A program made the position numbers and the translations under genes. A stretch of DNA of 64,000 nucleotides from assembly GCF_003263785.1 (NCBI RefSeq), contig NZ_JYJK01000087.1, forward strand, positions 186,001 through 250,000. The letters are read 5' to 3'. Origin of the DNA: Vibrio variabilis (lineage in GTDB: Bacteria; Pseudomonadota; Gammaproteobacteria; Enterobacterales; Vibrionaceae). This document shows positions 37,652 through 45,764 of the stretch, one piece after another; within the stretch, counting starts at the first letter, position 1; the number at the start of each line of letters is the position of its first letter. Below the pieces are notes generated by a model. It was not told the origin of the DNA, did no database searches, and saw nothing but the letters and a program-made list of their open reading frames with translations.

Positions 37652-37674
37652 TCGCCAAGAGTACAAAAAAGAGA

Positions 37675-37704
37675 GGACAAGCTTACAGAGAGCTTGTCCT
37701 TTTT
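37675..37704 (+). terminator. Terminator of the CMD-VOC-DUF606-RedY operon
   Basis: GGACAAGCT (37675-37683) pairs with AGCTTGTCC (37691-37699), followed by TTTTT. Confidence 0.9.
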
Positions 37705-37749
37705 CATTTTTAAGGGTTACGCTTAGGGACTAAACATAGGAGAGTTTTA

Positions 37750-38688
37750 GTGAATTACGATGTCACCTTGTTGGAAATCAAACTGTTTTTGATGACTACT
37801 CAGCTCGGCAATTTCTCAGCCGTCGCCCGCGCTCATGATATGACGCCGTCGTCTGTGTCTAGGAAAATGGCACAACTTGAAGAAAAGGTCGGCAGTAAAC
37901 TTCTCCATCGCCATACTCGTTCCATTTCTCTGACCGATGAAGGTGTGGCTTTTAGTAAATACTGTGGGGAAATGATCCACCAGTACGAACGTGTCGTCGA
38001 GCAAATAGAACAAAGAGCCGATACGCCCCGAGGAACCATAAGAATAAGTGCGCCAGTCGCTTTTGGTCGCCTTCATATCGCCCCATACCTTTCAGAACTG
38101 CTCGAACGGCATCCTCTACTCAAAGTCGAAATTCATCAAACGGATGCTTTCATTGACCCGGCGGCAGAAGCGATTGACCTTCTTATCAGAATTGGGGTTC
38201 CGCAAGATTCCTCACTAAGGATGAAGCGATTTGCTGACCAACGTTATGTAATGGCAGCAAGCCCAAATTATATAAAATCTATGGGCTCACCTCAGACACC
38301 AAACGATCTAAAACAGCACAACTGTTTAGTGTTTCGCGGCACATCGGGTTTGCAGCGTTGGTTCGTTGGTACTGACAAGCTTGAGCCTTTTGAGGTTTCG
38401 GGAGCGGTACACAGTAACAATGCTGAGACTTTAGTGTCGGCGGCGATAGGCGGTAGTGGAATTGTTGTTTTTCCATCTTGGCTGATAGGTGAGCACCTCA
38501 AGGATGGCAGCTTGGTAGCTATTATGGAAGATTACAAAGTATCCACCAGTGCCGAGCCTCAAGTGATTAGCGCGCTTTATCTAGATACTGATAATCTAGC
38601 TGCAAAGGTGCGCGTTGTTATCGATTTCTTGGAAGAAAAATTTATCGATAACAATGCTCAAGGGTTATGCTATTGGGATGCACGTTAG
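37750..38688 (+). CDS. LysR-family transcriptional regulator
   Basis: 312 residues from a GTG at 37750 (AGGAGAG upstream). The N-terminal winged helix-turn-helix (LGNFSAVARAHDMTPSSVSRKMAQLEEKVGSKLLHRHTRSISLTDEG) and the periplasmic-binding-like effector domain (GTIRISAPVAFGRLHIAPYLSELLERHP...) are typical. It lies in the same direction just after the CMD-VOC-DUF606-RedY operon and may regulate it. Confidence 0.92.
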   Translation: MNYDVTLLEIKLFLMTTQLGNFSAVARAHDMTPSSVSRKMAQLEEKVGSKLLHRHTRSISLTDEGVAFSKYCGEMIHQYERVVEQIEQRADTPRGTIRISAPVAFGRLHIAPYLSELLERHPLLKVEIHQTDAFIDPAAEAIDLLIRIGVPQDSSLRMKRFADQRYVMAASPNYIKSMGSPQTPNDLKQHNCLVFRGTSGLQRWFVGTDKLEPFEVSGAVHSNNAETLVSAAIGGSGIVVFPSWLIGEHLKDGSLVAIMEDYKVSTSAEPQVISALYLDTDNLAAKVRVVIDFLEEKFIDNNAQGLCYWDAR

Positions 38689-38925
38689 TTAGCTCCAATT
38701 AGCTGCTAGTACATTGCTCGTTATCGAGATTGGACTCTAAAACACATTCTTAATTTCTATGACCACAGATACAAAAACGTTTAAACTCTGAGGGGTACGC
38801 TAGTATGGCATCGCCGAACTAACAACGACAAATAGAGCAGGGAGCCAGATTTGTTTGCCGTCATCTTTAAAGCTACTGTTCGAACTACACCGTTGAAGTC
38901 GTTGAGGTAAAAAGGAGTTACTCAA

Positions 38926-39362
38926 ATGAACGTGTCGTATCGTGAAATGCAGGTCGCGGACTATGATGCTGTGATGGCATTGTGGAATGAAACAGAGCAT
39001 ATGCTAATCCGTGAAGCCGACAGCGAGAAAATGTGACGGCTTATCTCGACAAGAACCCAAACATGAGTTTCGTTGCGACGGTTCATGGCAAAGTTGTTGG
39101 GGCAGTTCTTGCTGGTACAGATGGTCGTCGGGGCTATCTTCAACATCTCGCGGTTGATGAAGAATATCGAGGTCAACGGATTGGAAAAACATTGGTTGAG
39201 AAAGTGACCGCCGCGTTTGCACATATTGGTATCAGCAAGACCCACTTATTTGTTAATACAGAGAACGAGCAAGCGCAAAAGTTCTATCAATCCATGGGAT
39301 GGGAAGTGCGCCAAGAAGTAAAAATGTACTCTTTTAACTCATCCGCTAATCTGGATATCTAG
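38926..39362 (+). CDS. GNAT-family acetyltransferase (frameshifted as sequenced)
   Basis: A good ribosome site (AAAAAGGAG) precedes ATG 38926. The first frame (MNVSYREMQVADYDAVMALW) ends at TGA after ATG in GAGAAAATGTGA. Adding one A to the A-run at 39028-39031 continues into TAYLDKNPNMSFVATV, the acetyl-CoA loop LAVDEEYRGQRIGKTLVEKV and FYQSMGWEVRQEV, giving 145 residues. Substrate unknown. The 237 bp before it hold nothing recognisable. Confidence 0.8.
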
Positions 39363-39398
39363 CTTTCTTAGAGCGCAGGGTTAAGAGGTTAGGACGCG

Positions 39399-39429
39399 AG
39401 CGCAGAGTGTTAATATTGCTCTCTGCGCT
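39399..39429. terminator. Hairpin between convergent GNAT and GlsB-like genes
   Basis: AGCGCAGAG (39399-39407) pairs with CTCTGCGCT (39421-39429). No long T-tract follows on either strand. Confidence 0.45.
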
Positions 39430-39438
39430 GCATTCACA

Positions 39439-39690
39439 TTAGTTTTTGAGAAAACGATTGTAGACAAACAGCAAAACAAACGCCCCTAGAGTGGCAGTAA
39501 TAATACTACCGATATTGACACCACTCGCGCCGCCGAAGCCTAAAAACCCGCCGATAAACCCACCAACAAATGCGCCAGCAATGCCCAGGCACATCGTCGC
39601 AATCCAGCCACCACCGTCGTTGCCTGGCATTAACCATTTGGCGAGTGCGCCAGCAATAAGCCCAAGAATAATCCACGAGAGAATACCCAT
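39439..39690 (-). CDS. GlsB/YeaQ/YmgE-family membrane protein
   Basis: 83 residues from the ATG at 39690 (GAAGGAGTTAACT-ATG). Three glycine-rich membrane helices (MGILSWIILGLIAGALAKWLMPG, IATMCLGIAGAFVGGFIGGFLGFG, IGSIITATLGAFVLLFVYNRF) are the transglycosylase-associated-protein pattern, a stress-related inner-membrane family without known activity. Confidence 0.9.
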   Translation of the reverse strand: MGILSWIILGLIAGALAKWLMPGNDGGGWIATMCLGIAGAFVGGFIGGFLGFGGASGVNIGSIITATLGAFVLLFVYNRFLKN

Positions 39691-39873
39691 AGTTAACTCC
39701 TTCGAAGTGAGAATCTTCTTAAGCATAGTCGATATGCGTCTATTGCTTAGCCCTTAATGCCGGCTGAAGGTGATCATCTAAGCAATCTCACATTAGAGAC
39801 CATTGGTAACTCGCGATAGTGTTCTATGATTAGGGAACAAATAAAAAAACTTAGCACCATCAAGGAGTTTTGA

Positions 39874-41568
39874 ATGCGTGTTTCCTTTTCCTCGGTATTT
39901 TCTGCCTTGCCTGTGCATCGCAGATGGTCAGCCATTTTTCTATCGTTATTTTTGGTTTGTTTTAGTGGAACTCTCTTTGCAGAGAGTGAATCTGCGCAAA
40001 CTGCATCTCCCGCGGCAACGAAAGCTGAAGCCGCTCTAAAGCGTGTCAACGGCGAAATTCGCGATTTATCTGAGCAATTGAAAGTCACAACTGGCGATCA
40101 AAAAGATGCCATTCAGTTTCGCTTGTTTAATAAGAACAATGAGCTTCGTGAAGTCATTGGTAGTGCGATTGATGCAGGCTCACTTCCCAAAGAGATGCTG
40201 ATTGAGCAAGTGAGAGTCCAACAGCAATACACCATTGGGGCAAAAGAATATCTTGAAAAGAAAATCGACGCTGTCTCGGAGGAGTTCAACGGAGCGAAAG
40301 AAGAGAACAAGCTTTCGATTTTGAACTCCTACAGTGAGCTTCAAGACTATTTGAATTCAGCCTACGATGCTAGTTGGCAAAACTTGGAGTGGCTCGACAA
40401 ACTCGATGTGCGAGACGAAGAGGCGGAGACCGAGTTTAAGCTGTTAATAGGCAATAAATTACGCCTTACCTCGGCGTCGATTGAATATTTTGGTCAACAA
40501 TCCACGGCGATCAGCGCGCAAATAGCTTCCGCACCAGAAGCGGACAAAGCGGGTTTGCAAACCAGCCAACTCATTTTGAAGCAGCGTTTGAGTATTGAGA
40601 CCAAAAGTCTACGAAACCTTATCGTACTAGGTGATGAAGTTGGGATAGACACGTCAGAATATAAGCGCCAAGTCTTTTCTATCACGGGGAACATTACTCA
40701 GGACATTCTCGATGGAAAAGTGATGCTGTCACTCATTAGCCATTGGTGGAGTCAGGCGGTAGATTGGCTTGCAGACAACGCGCCGCAACAGTTATTCCAA
40801 GTGTTGATTTTCCTATTAATCCTGTTTGTCACTCGCGCTATCGTTAGGCTGGTGAGGAAAGTGGTTTCCAAAGCGGTGATCAACAAAAACCTCAAGCTGT
40901 CCCACCTTATGCAGAACTTCTTTGTATCGATGTCAGGCAACATTGTCTGGGTGATCGGTATTATGGTTGGCTTGTCTCAAATTGGGTTAAACCTAGCGCC
41001 CATCCTAACCGGTTTCGGTATTGCGGGTGTGATCATTGGTTTCGCATTGCAAGATACACTGTCTAACTTTGCAGCTGGGATGATGCTACTTATCTATCGC
41101 CCATTTGATGTCGGTGACTTTGTATTTGCAGGTGGTGTCGATGGCAAGGTAAGCCACATGAGCCTAGTGAATACCACGATTCGAACATTTGATAACCAAA
41201 TTATCATCGTGCCAAACAGCAAGATTTGGGGCGACGTGATCAAGAACGTGACCCACGAGCGCACACGACGAGTGGATATGGTTTTTGGTATTGGTTATGG
41301 GGATGACTTACTCAAAGCAGAAGCGGTGTTGACAGAGATTGTTAATGCTCACCCCGCAGTACTTAAGTCTCCAGAACCAAACATAAAGGTACATACTCTT
41401 AATACATCGTCTGTAGACTTTATCGTAAGACCTTGGGTTAAAACAGATGATTATTGGGATGTGTATTGGGACATTACTAAGGAAGTTAAGCTTCGTTTTG
41501 ATAAAGAAGGTATTTCAATCCCATTCCCACAGCAAGATGTGCATTTGCATATGGTTAAAGATAGTTAA
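39874..41568 (+). CDS. MscS-family mechanosensitive channel
   Basis: 564 residues with a signal peptide (to about FAESES), a periplasmic coiled-coil region (about 45-285), membrane helices (about 300-400) including the pore-like glycine/alanine segment GFGIAGVIIGFALQDTLSNFAAGMMLLIYRPFDVGDFV, then the cytoplasmic MscS beta domain (IRTFDNQIIIVPNSKIWGDVIKNVTHERTRRVDM). It probably opens under hypo-osmotic stress. Ribosome site AAGGAG. It is longer than E. coli MscS (286) owing to the periplasmic extension. Confidence 0.93.
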   Translation: MRVSFSSVFSALPVHRRWSAIFLSLFLVCFSGTLFAESESAQTASPAATKAEAALKRVNGEIRDLSEQLKVTTGDQKDAIQFRLFNKNNELREVIGSAIDAGSLPKEMLIEQVRVQQQYTIGAKEYLEKKIDAVSEEFNGAKEENKLSILNSYSELQDYLNSAYDASWQNLEWLDKLDVRDEEAETEFKLLIGNKLRLTSASIEYFGQQSTAISAQIASAPEADKAGLQTSQLILKQRLSIETKSLRNLIVLGDEVGIDTSEYKRQVFSITGNITQDILDGKVMLSLISHWWSQAVDWLADNAPQQLFQVLIFLLILFVTRAIVRLVRKVVSKAVINKNLKLSHLMQNFFVSMSGNIVWVIGIMVGLSQIGLNLAPILTGFGIAGVIIGFALQDTLSNFAAGMMLLIYRPFDVGDFVFAGGVDGKVSHMSLVNTTIRTFDNQIIIVPNSKIWGDVIKNVTHERTRRVDMVFGIGYGDDLLKAEAVLTEIVNAHPAVLKSPEPNIKVHTLNTSSVDFIVRPWVKTDDYWDVYWDITKEVKLRFDKEGISIPFPQQDVHLHMVKDS

Positions 41569-41638
41569 CTAATTGATAAATAGTATCTAGTTTTCTTCGT
41601 TACACAGTGAACTGCGATTGTATTCACGAAACTTCTAA

Positions 41639-41696
41639 CCCAAGAGAGCGGCTAAAGTGCGACCATGATGGTTGAATTTTTAGTCTATCTCTTGGG
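41639..41696. repeat. 9-bp inverted repeat with 40-nt spacer
   Basis: CCCAAGAGA (41639-41647) and TCTCTTGGG (41688-41696) are perfect complements in the gap between the MscS gene and the metalloprotease gene. It may be an RNA structure or an operator pair; there is no T-tract. Confidence 0.35.
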
Positions 41697-41807
41697 CTAT
41701 ATTATTGAATGAGCGATTTTTTATGAGCTGGTATCCGGTTGATATTGAAATTCGCACCTTACTTCAGTTGATGCCTCGGAGACTCATAATTGAATCTGGA
41801 GGTTATT

Positions 41808-42803
41808 TTGAATAAGACACTACGTCACGTGTTTGGTGGATTGTTTGGTGCTGTTCTAATAGGTTTAGCAGGGGCAGCAACGGCTCAGCCCGCCCTTTCT
41901 TGGGAGTTTTCTACAGCGCCATATAAGAAGCCGGACTTTCAACGTTATTGCCAGCAGCAGTATGGTTGGGATGCAGTAGCAAGAAAACAGGGAGAACACG
42001 TATACAATTGGCAGTGTACGCAAGGGGCTAATAACTACCCAATGAACATTGTTGCTGCTTGTAGTGACCAGTTTGGTAGTGACCATAGCCCAGTGATAGT
42101 GGGGGCGAGTGCAGAGGATTGGCGTTGTACCAATTGGCAGCAGGCCAACAACAAAGTTGTACCGGTTATTATTGTTTCGGCTAACTATTTTTACAATATA
42201 ACTGCCAGTGATAGCGCAATAGAAGTCGTCGCTGGGGTAGTGGAAAAAGTCAAAGCTCATTACAAATCGCAAATGAACACAGGTAAAACATTCAGTCTTG
42301 TAGAGCCAATCATTGCTCTTTCATTGAAATCGAATCAGGCTTGGCATGATTCATCCTGTCTTACATCCCCTGTTGAACACCGAAACCTTGAATGCTCGTC
42401 TGTCTTACCAGTGACGGCCGATCGTGGTCGTCTATTCTGGGACGCAGTGAATGAAGTGAAAGCACAGTTTGCGAATAAAAGTGAGCTGACTAATGTTGTG
42501 GCTCCTATCTTTATCTTTACAGGAAACGAAGGTGAAGCATTTGGTCTAGGAGCAGCTGCATTGGAATGGGAAGGTGTTAAATACAATGTTCAACCACCAA
42601 GTGTTGCCGTGTGCGATAACAATGACACACAGTGTGGTCTGTATGCCGTAGGACATGAAATCGGTCACAATTTTGGATTAAAGCATACATGTGATGTTCA
42701 ACCGCAGCTCGAAACTTGCCACAGTTCGCTCATGCAATCTGGGCAGCTTTTAATGCCGTTTGAACAGGCAACCTTAAACGAGTCGGCTTTCTTTAGTTGG
42801 TGA
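41808..42803 (+). CDS. Exported metzincin-like zinc metalloprotease
   Basis: 331 residues from a TTG at 41808, chosen because GGAGG lies six bases upstream and a signal peptide follows (LNKTLRHVFGGLFGAVLIGLAGAATAQ). Two short cysteine modules come next (FQRYCQQQYGW...YNWQC and IVAACSDQFGS...DWRC). The C-terminal half contains HEIGHNFGLKH (about residue 280), the HEXXHXXGXXH zinc motif of metzincins, and a downstream Met in SSLMQSG that could be the Met-turn. Many Cys residues suggest disulfides. I do not recognise the family. Confidence 0.72.
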   Translation: MNKTLRHVFGGLFGAVLIGLAGAATAQPALSWEFSTAPYKKPDFQRYCQQQYGWDAVARKQGEHVYNWQCTQGANNYPMNIVAACSDQFGSDHSPVIVGASAEDWRCTNWQQANNKVVPVIIVSANYFYNITASDSAIEVVAGVVEKVKAHYKSQMNTGKTFSLVEPIIALSLKSNQAWHDSSCLTSPVEHRNLECSSVLPVTADRGRLFWDAVNEVKAQFANKSELTNVVAPIFIFTGNEGEAFGLGAAALEWEGVKYNVQPPSVAVCDNNDTQCGLYAVGHEIGHNFGLKHTCDVQPQLETCHSSLMQSGQLLMPFEQATLNESAFFSW

Positions 42804-42935
42804 TAAAGCGTTTTATACTTCAAGCATGAAGAAGGTTTGCTCGGGTAGAGCGCCATAGGACAATAAATTCCTTTGATATAGTGTGGTTTTTAATGTATTG
42901 AATTAATTGAATTTTCAATAGAACGGAATCATTTT

Positions 42936-43223
42936 ATGTTAGGTAAGCATCAGGAGCCCTATGGCGCTTTTTATCGCTCCACTCACGACAACGAACATCT
43001 CGATACCAAGACGGAGCTTTTGGTGGGTTTATCCGCCGCAATGGCCATGAACTGTTTGCCTTGTACTCGTTACTATTTGCACGAGGCAAAGAAAGCAGGA
43101 ATTACAAAAGGTGAGATTTCGGATGTCACGGCGAAAGTGATGGCTGTCGCAGCGGGTCAGAAGAAGTTGCAAATGCAAGAGGTTCTGACGAAATACAACA
43201 TTTCGTTAGATGATTATGACTAA
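42936..43223 (+). CDS. Carboxymuconolactone decarboxylase-family protein with CXXC (AhpD-like)
   Basis: 95 residues. TELLVGLSAAMAMNCLPCTRYYLHEAKKAGITKGEISDVTAKVMAVAAGQKK contains the CLPC redox pair in the AhpD-like helix, so peroxidase or thiol chemistry is more likely than decarboxylation. It stands alone before a LysE-family gene 50 bp downstream. Confidence 0.82.
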   Translation: MLGKHQEPYGAFYRSTHDNEHLDTKTELLVGLSAAMAMNCLPCTRYYLHEAKKAGITKGEISDVTAKVMAVAAGQKKLQMQEVLTKYNISLDDYD

Positions 43224-43273
43224 CGCTCTCAACGGATTGTAGGTTGAGTTTTAGAGCGCCAATGGAGTTGATG

Positions 43274-43899
43274 ATGTTCCCAATAGAAGTCTTTATCGCT
43301 TATACCACCGCTTGTCTTTTGCTGGTGCTATCACCCGGACCCGATAACCTGCTTGCTGTCGGAAGAGGGCTTAGCCAAGGCAAGCTCGCGGCTTTGGTGT
43401 CTGGCCTTGCTTCTGGTTGTGGGATCTTGTTTCATGTGATGTCGGCAACATTTGGGCTGACATTACTGATTCAAACGTCTGAGTTGGTCTTTTACGCTGT
43501 GAAACTGATTGGTGCAACGTACCTGATTTGGTTAGGAATAAAGGTGCTTTGGTCGCGAAGTTTATTCACTCTAGAGCCTGCCAAGCCAACGCCGTTAAAA
43601 TCCATTTTCTCGACGGGCTTCCTATCAGCAGCACTCAATCCTAAGCCCGGCTTATTTGTGCTCGCGTTTGTGCCTCAGTTTGTTAACCCAGAACTAGGGT
43701 CGGTGACTTGGCAGATGATTGTCTATGGTTGTTGGTTTGCTTTACTTACTGCGGTCGGCTTTGCTTTGATGGGCGTGTTTGCATCACGTTGGTAACTTGG
43801 CTAAAGAATAAGCCGAAGCTGGTTTCCGGCCTTAATATTGGCGCTGGCCTTACTTTTCTTGGTTCAGGGTTTGCCATCGTACTGATGCGTCAGAGATAG
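43274..43899 (+). CDS. LysE/RhtB-family amino acid exporter (frameshifted near its end)
   Basis: Begins MFPIEVFIAYTTACLLLVLSPGPDNLLAVGRGL, the LysE/RhtB signature (PGPDN). It has six hydrophobic helices in total. The frame stops at 43795 after FASRW, while the next frame carries the expected last helix (KNKPKLVSGLNIGAGLTFLGSGFAIVL). One missing T near 43789 (CGTTTGG) explains it; the corrected length is 208. The family exports amino acids or homoserine lactones; the substrate is unknown. Confidence 0.85.
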
Positions 43900-43982
43900 T
43901 GCTAGGTGGTACTGCGCCCAGATCTTGGTTACTATCTAATGAATTCATTGCGTTAAAGTAAATTCATTAATAGGGACTTGGT

Positions 43983-44279
43983 ATGATACGTCATATATTG
44001 CTCATCCAATTCAAACCCACGGCAAAAGAAGCTGACATCCTGGCACTCATGTCATTATTTGAAGCAATACCATCCAAAGTCGACGGTGTAGAAGCGGTAG
44101 AGTGGGGCATCAACGATAGCCCTGAAGGAAAAAATAAACAGTATACTCACTCTGTGTTGATGACTTTTCGCGATGAACAAGGCCGTCAAAACTACCTACC
44201 GCACCCCGAGCATGACGCGCTCAAAGCCGTGTTTCGACCACTACTCGAAGACATCATTGTCTTTGACTACTCTCTTTAA
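43983..44279 (+). CDS. Dabb-family stress-responsive alpha/beta barrel protein
   Basis: 98 residues: MIRHILLIQFKPTAKEADILALMSLFEAIPSKVDGVEAVEWGINDSPEGKN followed by THSVLMTFRDEQGRQNYLPHPEHDAL, which is the Dabb dimeric ferredoxin-like fold. Function unknown. It ends 6 bp before arfB. Confidence 0.85.
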   Translation: MIRHILLIQFKPTAKEADILALMSLFEAIPSKVDGVEAVEWGINDSPEGKNKQYTHSVLMTFRDEQGRQNYLPHPEHDALKAVFRPLLEDIIVFDYSL

Positions 44280-44285
44280 ACTATC

Positions 44286-44696
44286 ATGTTACATATTTCA
44301 AATACCGTTACGATTGCCGATTGGGAGATTGAGCTTACTGCCATCCGCTCAATGGGCGCCGGTGGTCAAAAGGTTAATAAAACCAGCTCAGCGATACACC
44401 TGCGCTTTGATATTAAACGTTCTACATTGCCTGACTTCTACAAAGAAAGACTCCTGTCGTTAACCGATTCGAGAATTACAAAAGAAGGCGTCATCATTAT
44501 AAAGGCTCAACAGTTTAGAACTCAGGAGCAGAATCGTGAAGATGCTCTCGAGCGGCTCAAGCAAATAATACTTTCCGCGACAGTCGTTCAAAAAGCGCGT
44601 AGAGCGACCAAGCCGACAAGAGCCTCCCAAAAGCGACGTGTCGATAACAAAAAACGTAAGAGCCAAACAAAATCGCTTCGAGGAAGAGTTCAGTAA
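44286..44696 (+). CDS. arfB: Alternative ribosome-rescue factor ArfB (YaeJ)
   Basis: 136 residues. RSMGAGGQKVNKTSSAIHLRFD contains the GGQ motif that hydrolyses peptidyl-tRNA. A basic C-terminal tail (KARRATKPTRASQKRRVDNKKRKSQTK...) enters the mRNA channel of stalled ribosomes. It releases ribosomes lacking a stop codon, alongside tmRNA. Confidence 0.93.
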   Translation: MLHISNTVTIADWEIELTAIRSMGAGGQKVNKTSSAIHLRFDIKRSTLPDFYKERLLSLTDSRITKEGVIIIKAQQFRTQEQNREDALERLKQIILSATVVQKARRATKPTRASQKRRVDNKKRKSQTKSLRGRVQ

Positions 44697-44886
44697 ACTC
44701 AATCCGGAGGCTCTCTGTGTCCCTGGCTAAGTGCATTTACGATTTTCAACGATTATATGCTGACATGGTTTTGAGATCTAAACCTCACAAAGCATAGTAA
44801 AGGCTGTTAATTTTCAAAGAGATATGGATTTCATGGCAGGGGAACGTATATTGGTAGCTTGAAGCGAGTAACCGAAGGAAAGAGAG

Positions 44887-45342
44887 TTGGATATTGTTAA
44901 GGACGATTTGCAAGGCCATCAAATTAAGGCCTTACTTCAAGAGCACTTAGATGATATGTATGCCACGTCACCGGCGGAAAGCGTGCACGCTCTCGATATT
45001 GAGGCTCTGCGTCAATCTAACATAGAGTTTTGGACGGCCTGGAATGAGCAAGAGTTGTTAGGATGTATTGCGTTGAAAGCTTTGGACAGTAAGCACGCAG
45101 AAATCAAGTCAATGCGCACTGCTCATAACGCGAGAGGCAAAGGGGTGGCGAAAAGGCTTCTCAATCACCTTGTAAGTCAGGCATCTGAGCGCGGGTTTTC
45201 TCGTTTAAGCTTAGAGACGGGGACAGAAGACTACTTTACAGCCGCTCGCACACTCTACTCCGGCCATGGTTTTGTTGAATGCGATCCTTTTGCTGATTAT
45301 GTACTCGATTCTAACAGTGTGTTCATGACCAGACAGCTTTAG
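44887..45342 (+). CDS. GNAT-family acetyltransferase
   Basis: 151 residues from a TTG at 44887, with AAGGAAAGAGAG directly upstream. IKSMRTAHNARGKGVAKRLLNHLVSQA is the acetyl-CoA loop. YSGHGFVECDPFADYVLDSNSVFMTRQL is a putative-acetyltransferase (YafP/PA-type) end. Substrate unknown. A small membrane-protein gene follows after 8 bp. Confidence 0.85.
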   Translation: MDIVKDDLQGHQIKALLQEHLDDMYATSPAESVHALDIEALRQSNIEFWTAWNEQELLGCIALKALDSKHAEIKSMRTAHNARGKGVAKRLLNHLVSQASERGFSRLSLETGTEDYFTAARTLYSGHGFVECDPFADYVLDSNSVFMTRQL

Positions 45343-45350
45343 GAGGCACC

Positions 45351-45701
45351 ATGTTCAACCTAATTCGTCTTGTCGTCATTACCAATATTGTTGCTGCGTT
45401 ATCGGTCTTTGGGCTAGGTTTGTTCATCCCGTTTTTTAAAGTCACCAACTTGATGGATGGCGCGTTTTTTAATGCCGCATCAATATGGTGTGTCACAGCT
45501 CTGGTTTGGGATGGTGGAAAAATAAGCCGCACTTACGATGTAGACCTAGTGACGCAAAAAGTGAAGGGCATGGTCGCTGAGCATGATTTGCAGGGCGAAA
45601 AGCACCAGCACTATCGTCAAAATTACAGCTTTGGTCTATCGCTTTTTATAGCGGGTGGGATACCTATGTTAGTGGCGATTGCCCTGTCGGTCTTTTCGTA
45701 G
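45351..45701 (+). CDS. Small membrane protein of unknown function
   Basis: 116 residues with a strong ribosome site (TAGGAGGCACC). Hydrophobic segments occur at about 5-31, 38-53 and 92-115, separated by a polar loop (KISRTYDVDLVTQKVKGMVAEHDLQ). I do not recognise the family. It is probably cotranscribed with the preceding acetyltransferase gene. Confidence 0.7.
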   Translation: MFNLIRLVVITNIVAALSVFGLGLFIPFFKVTNLMDGAFFNAASIWCVTALVWDGGKISRTYDVDLVTQKVKGMVAEHDLQGEKHQHYRQNYSFGLSLFIAGGIPMLVAIALSVFS

Positions 45702-45764
45702 CTCAAATTGCTTACAGGAAAAAAGCCAGTGATGCCTGCGCACCACTGGTGACGCATGTTTACC

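Noticed and set aside
41670..41712. Fifteen-codon leader peptide before the metalloprotease gene
   Set aside because: It has no ribosome site and overlaps the inverted repeat by chance; no codon bias suggests translation.
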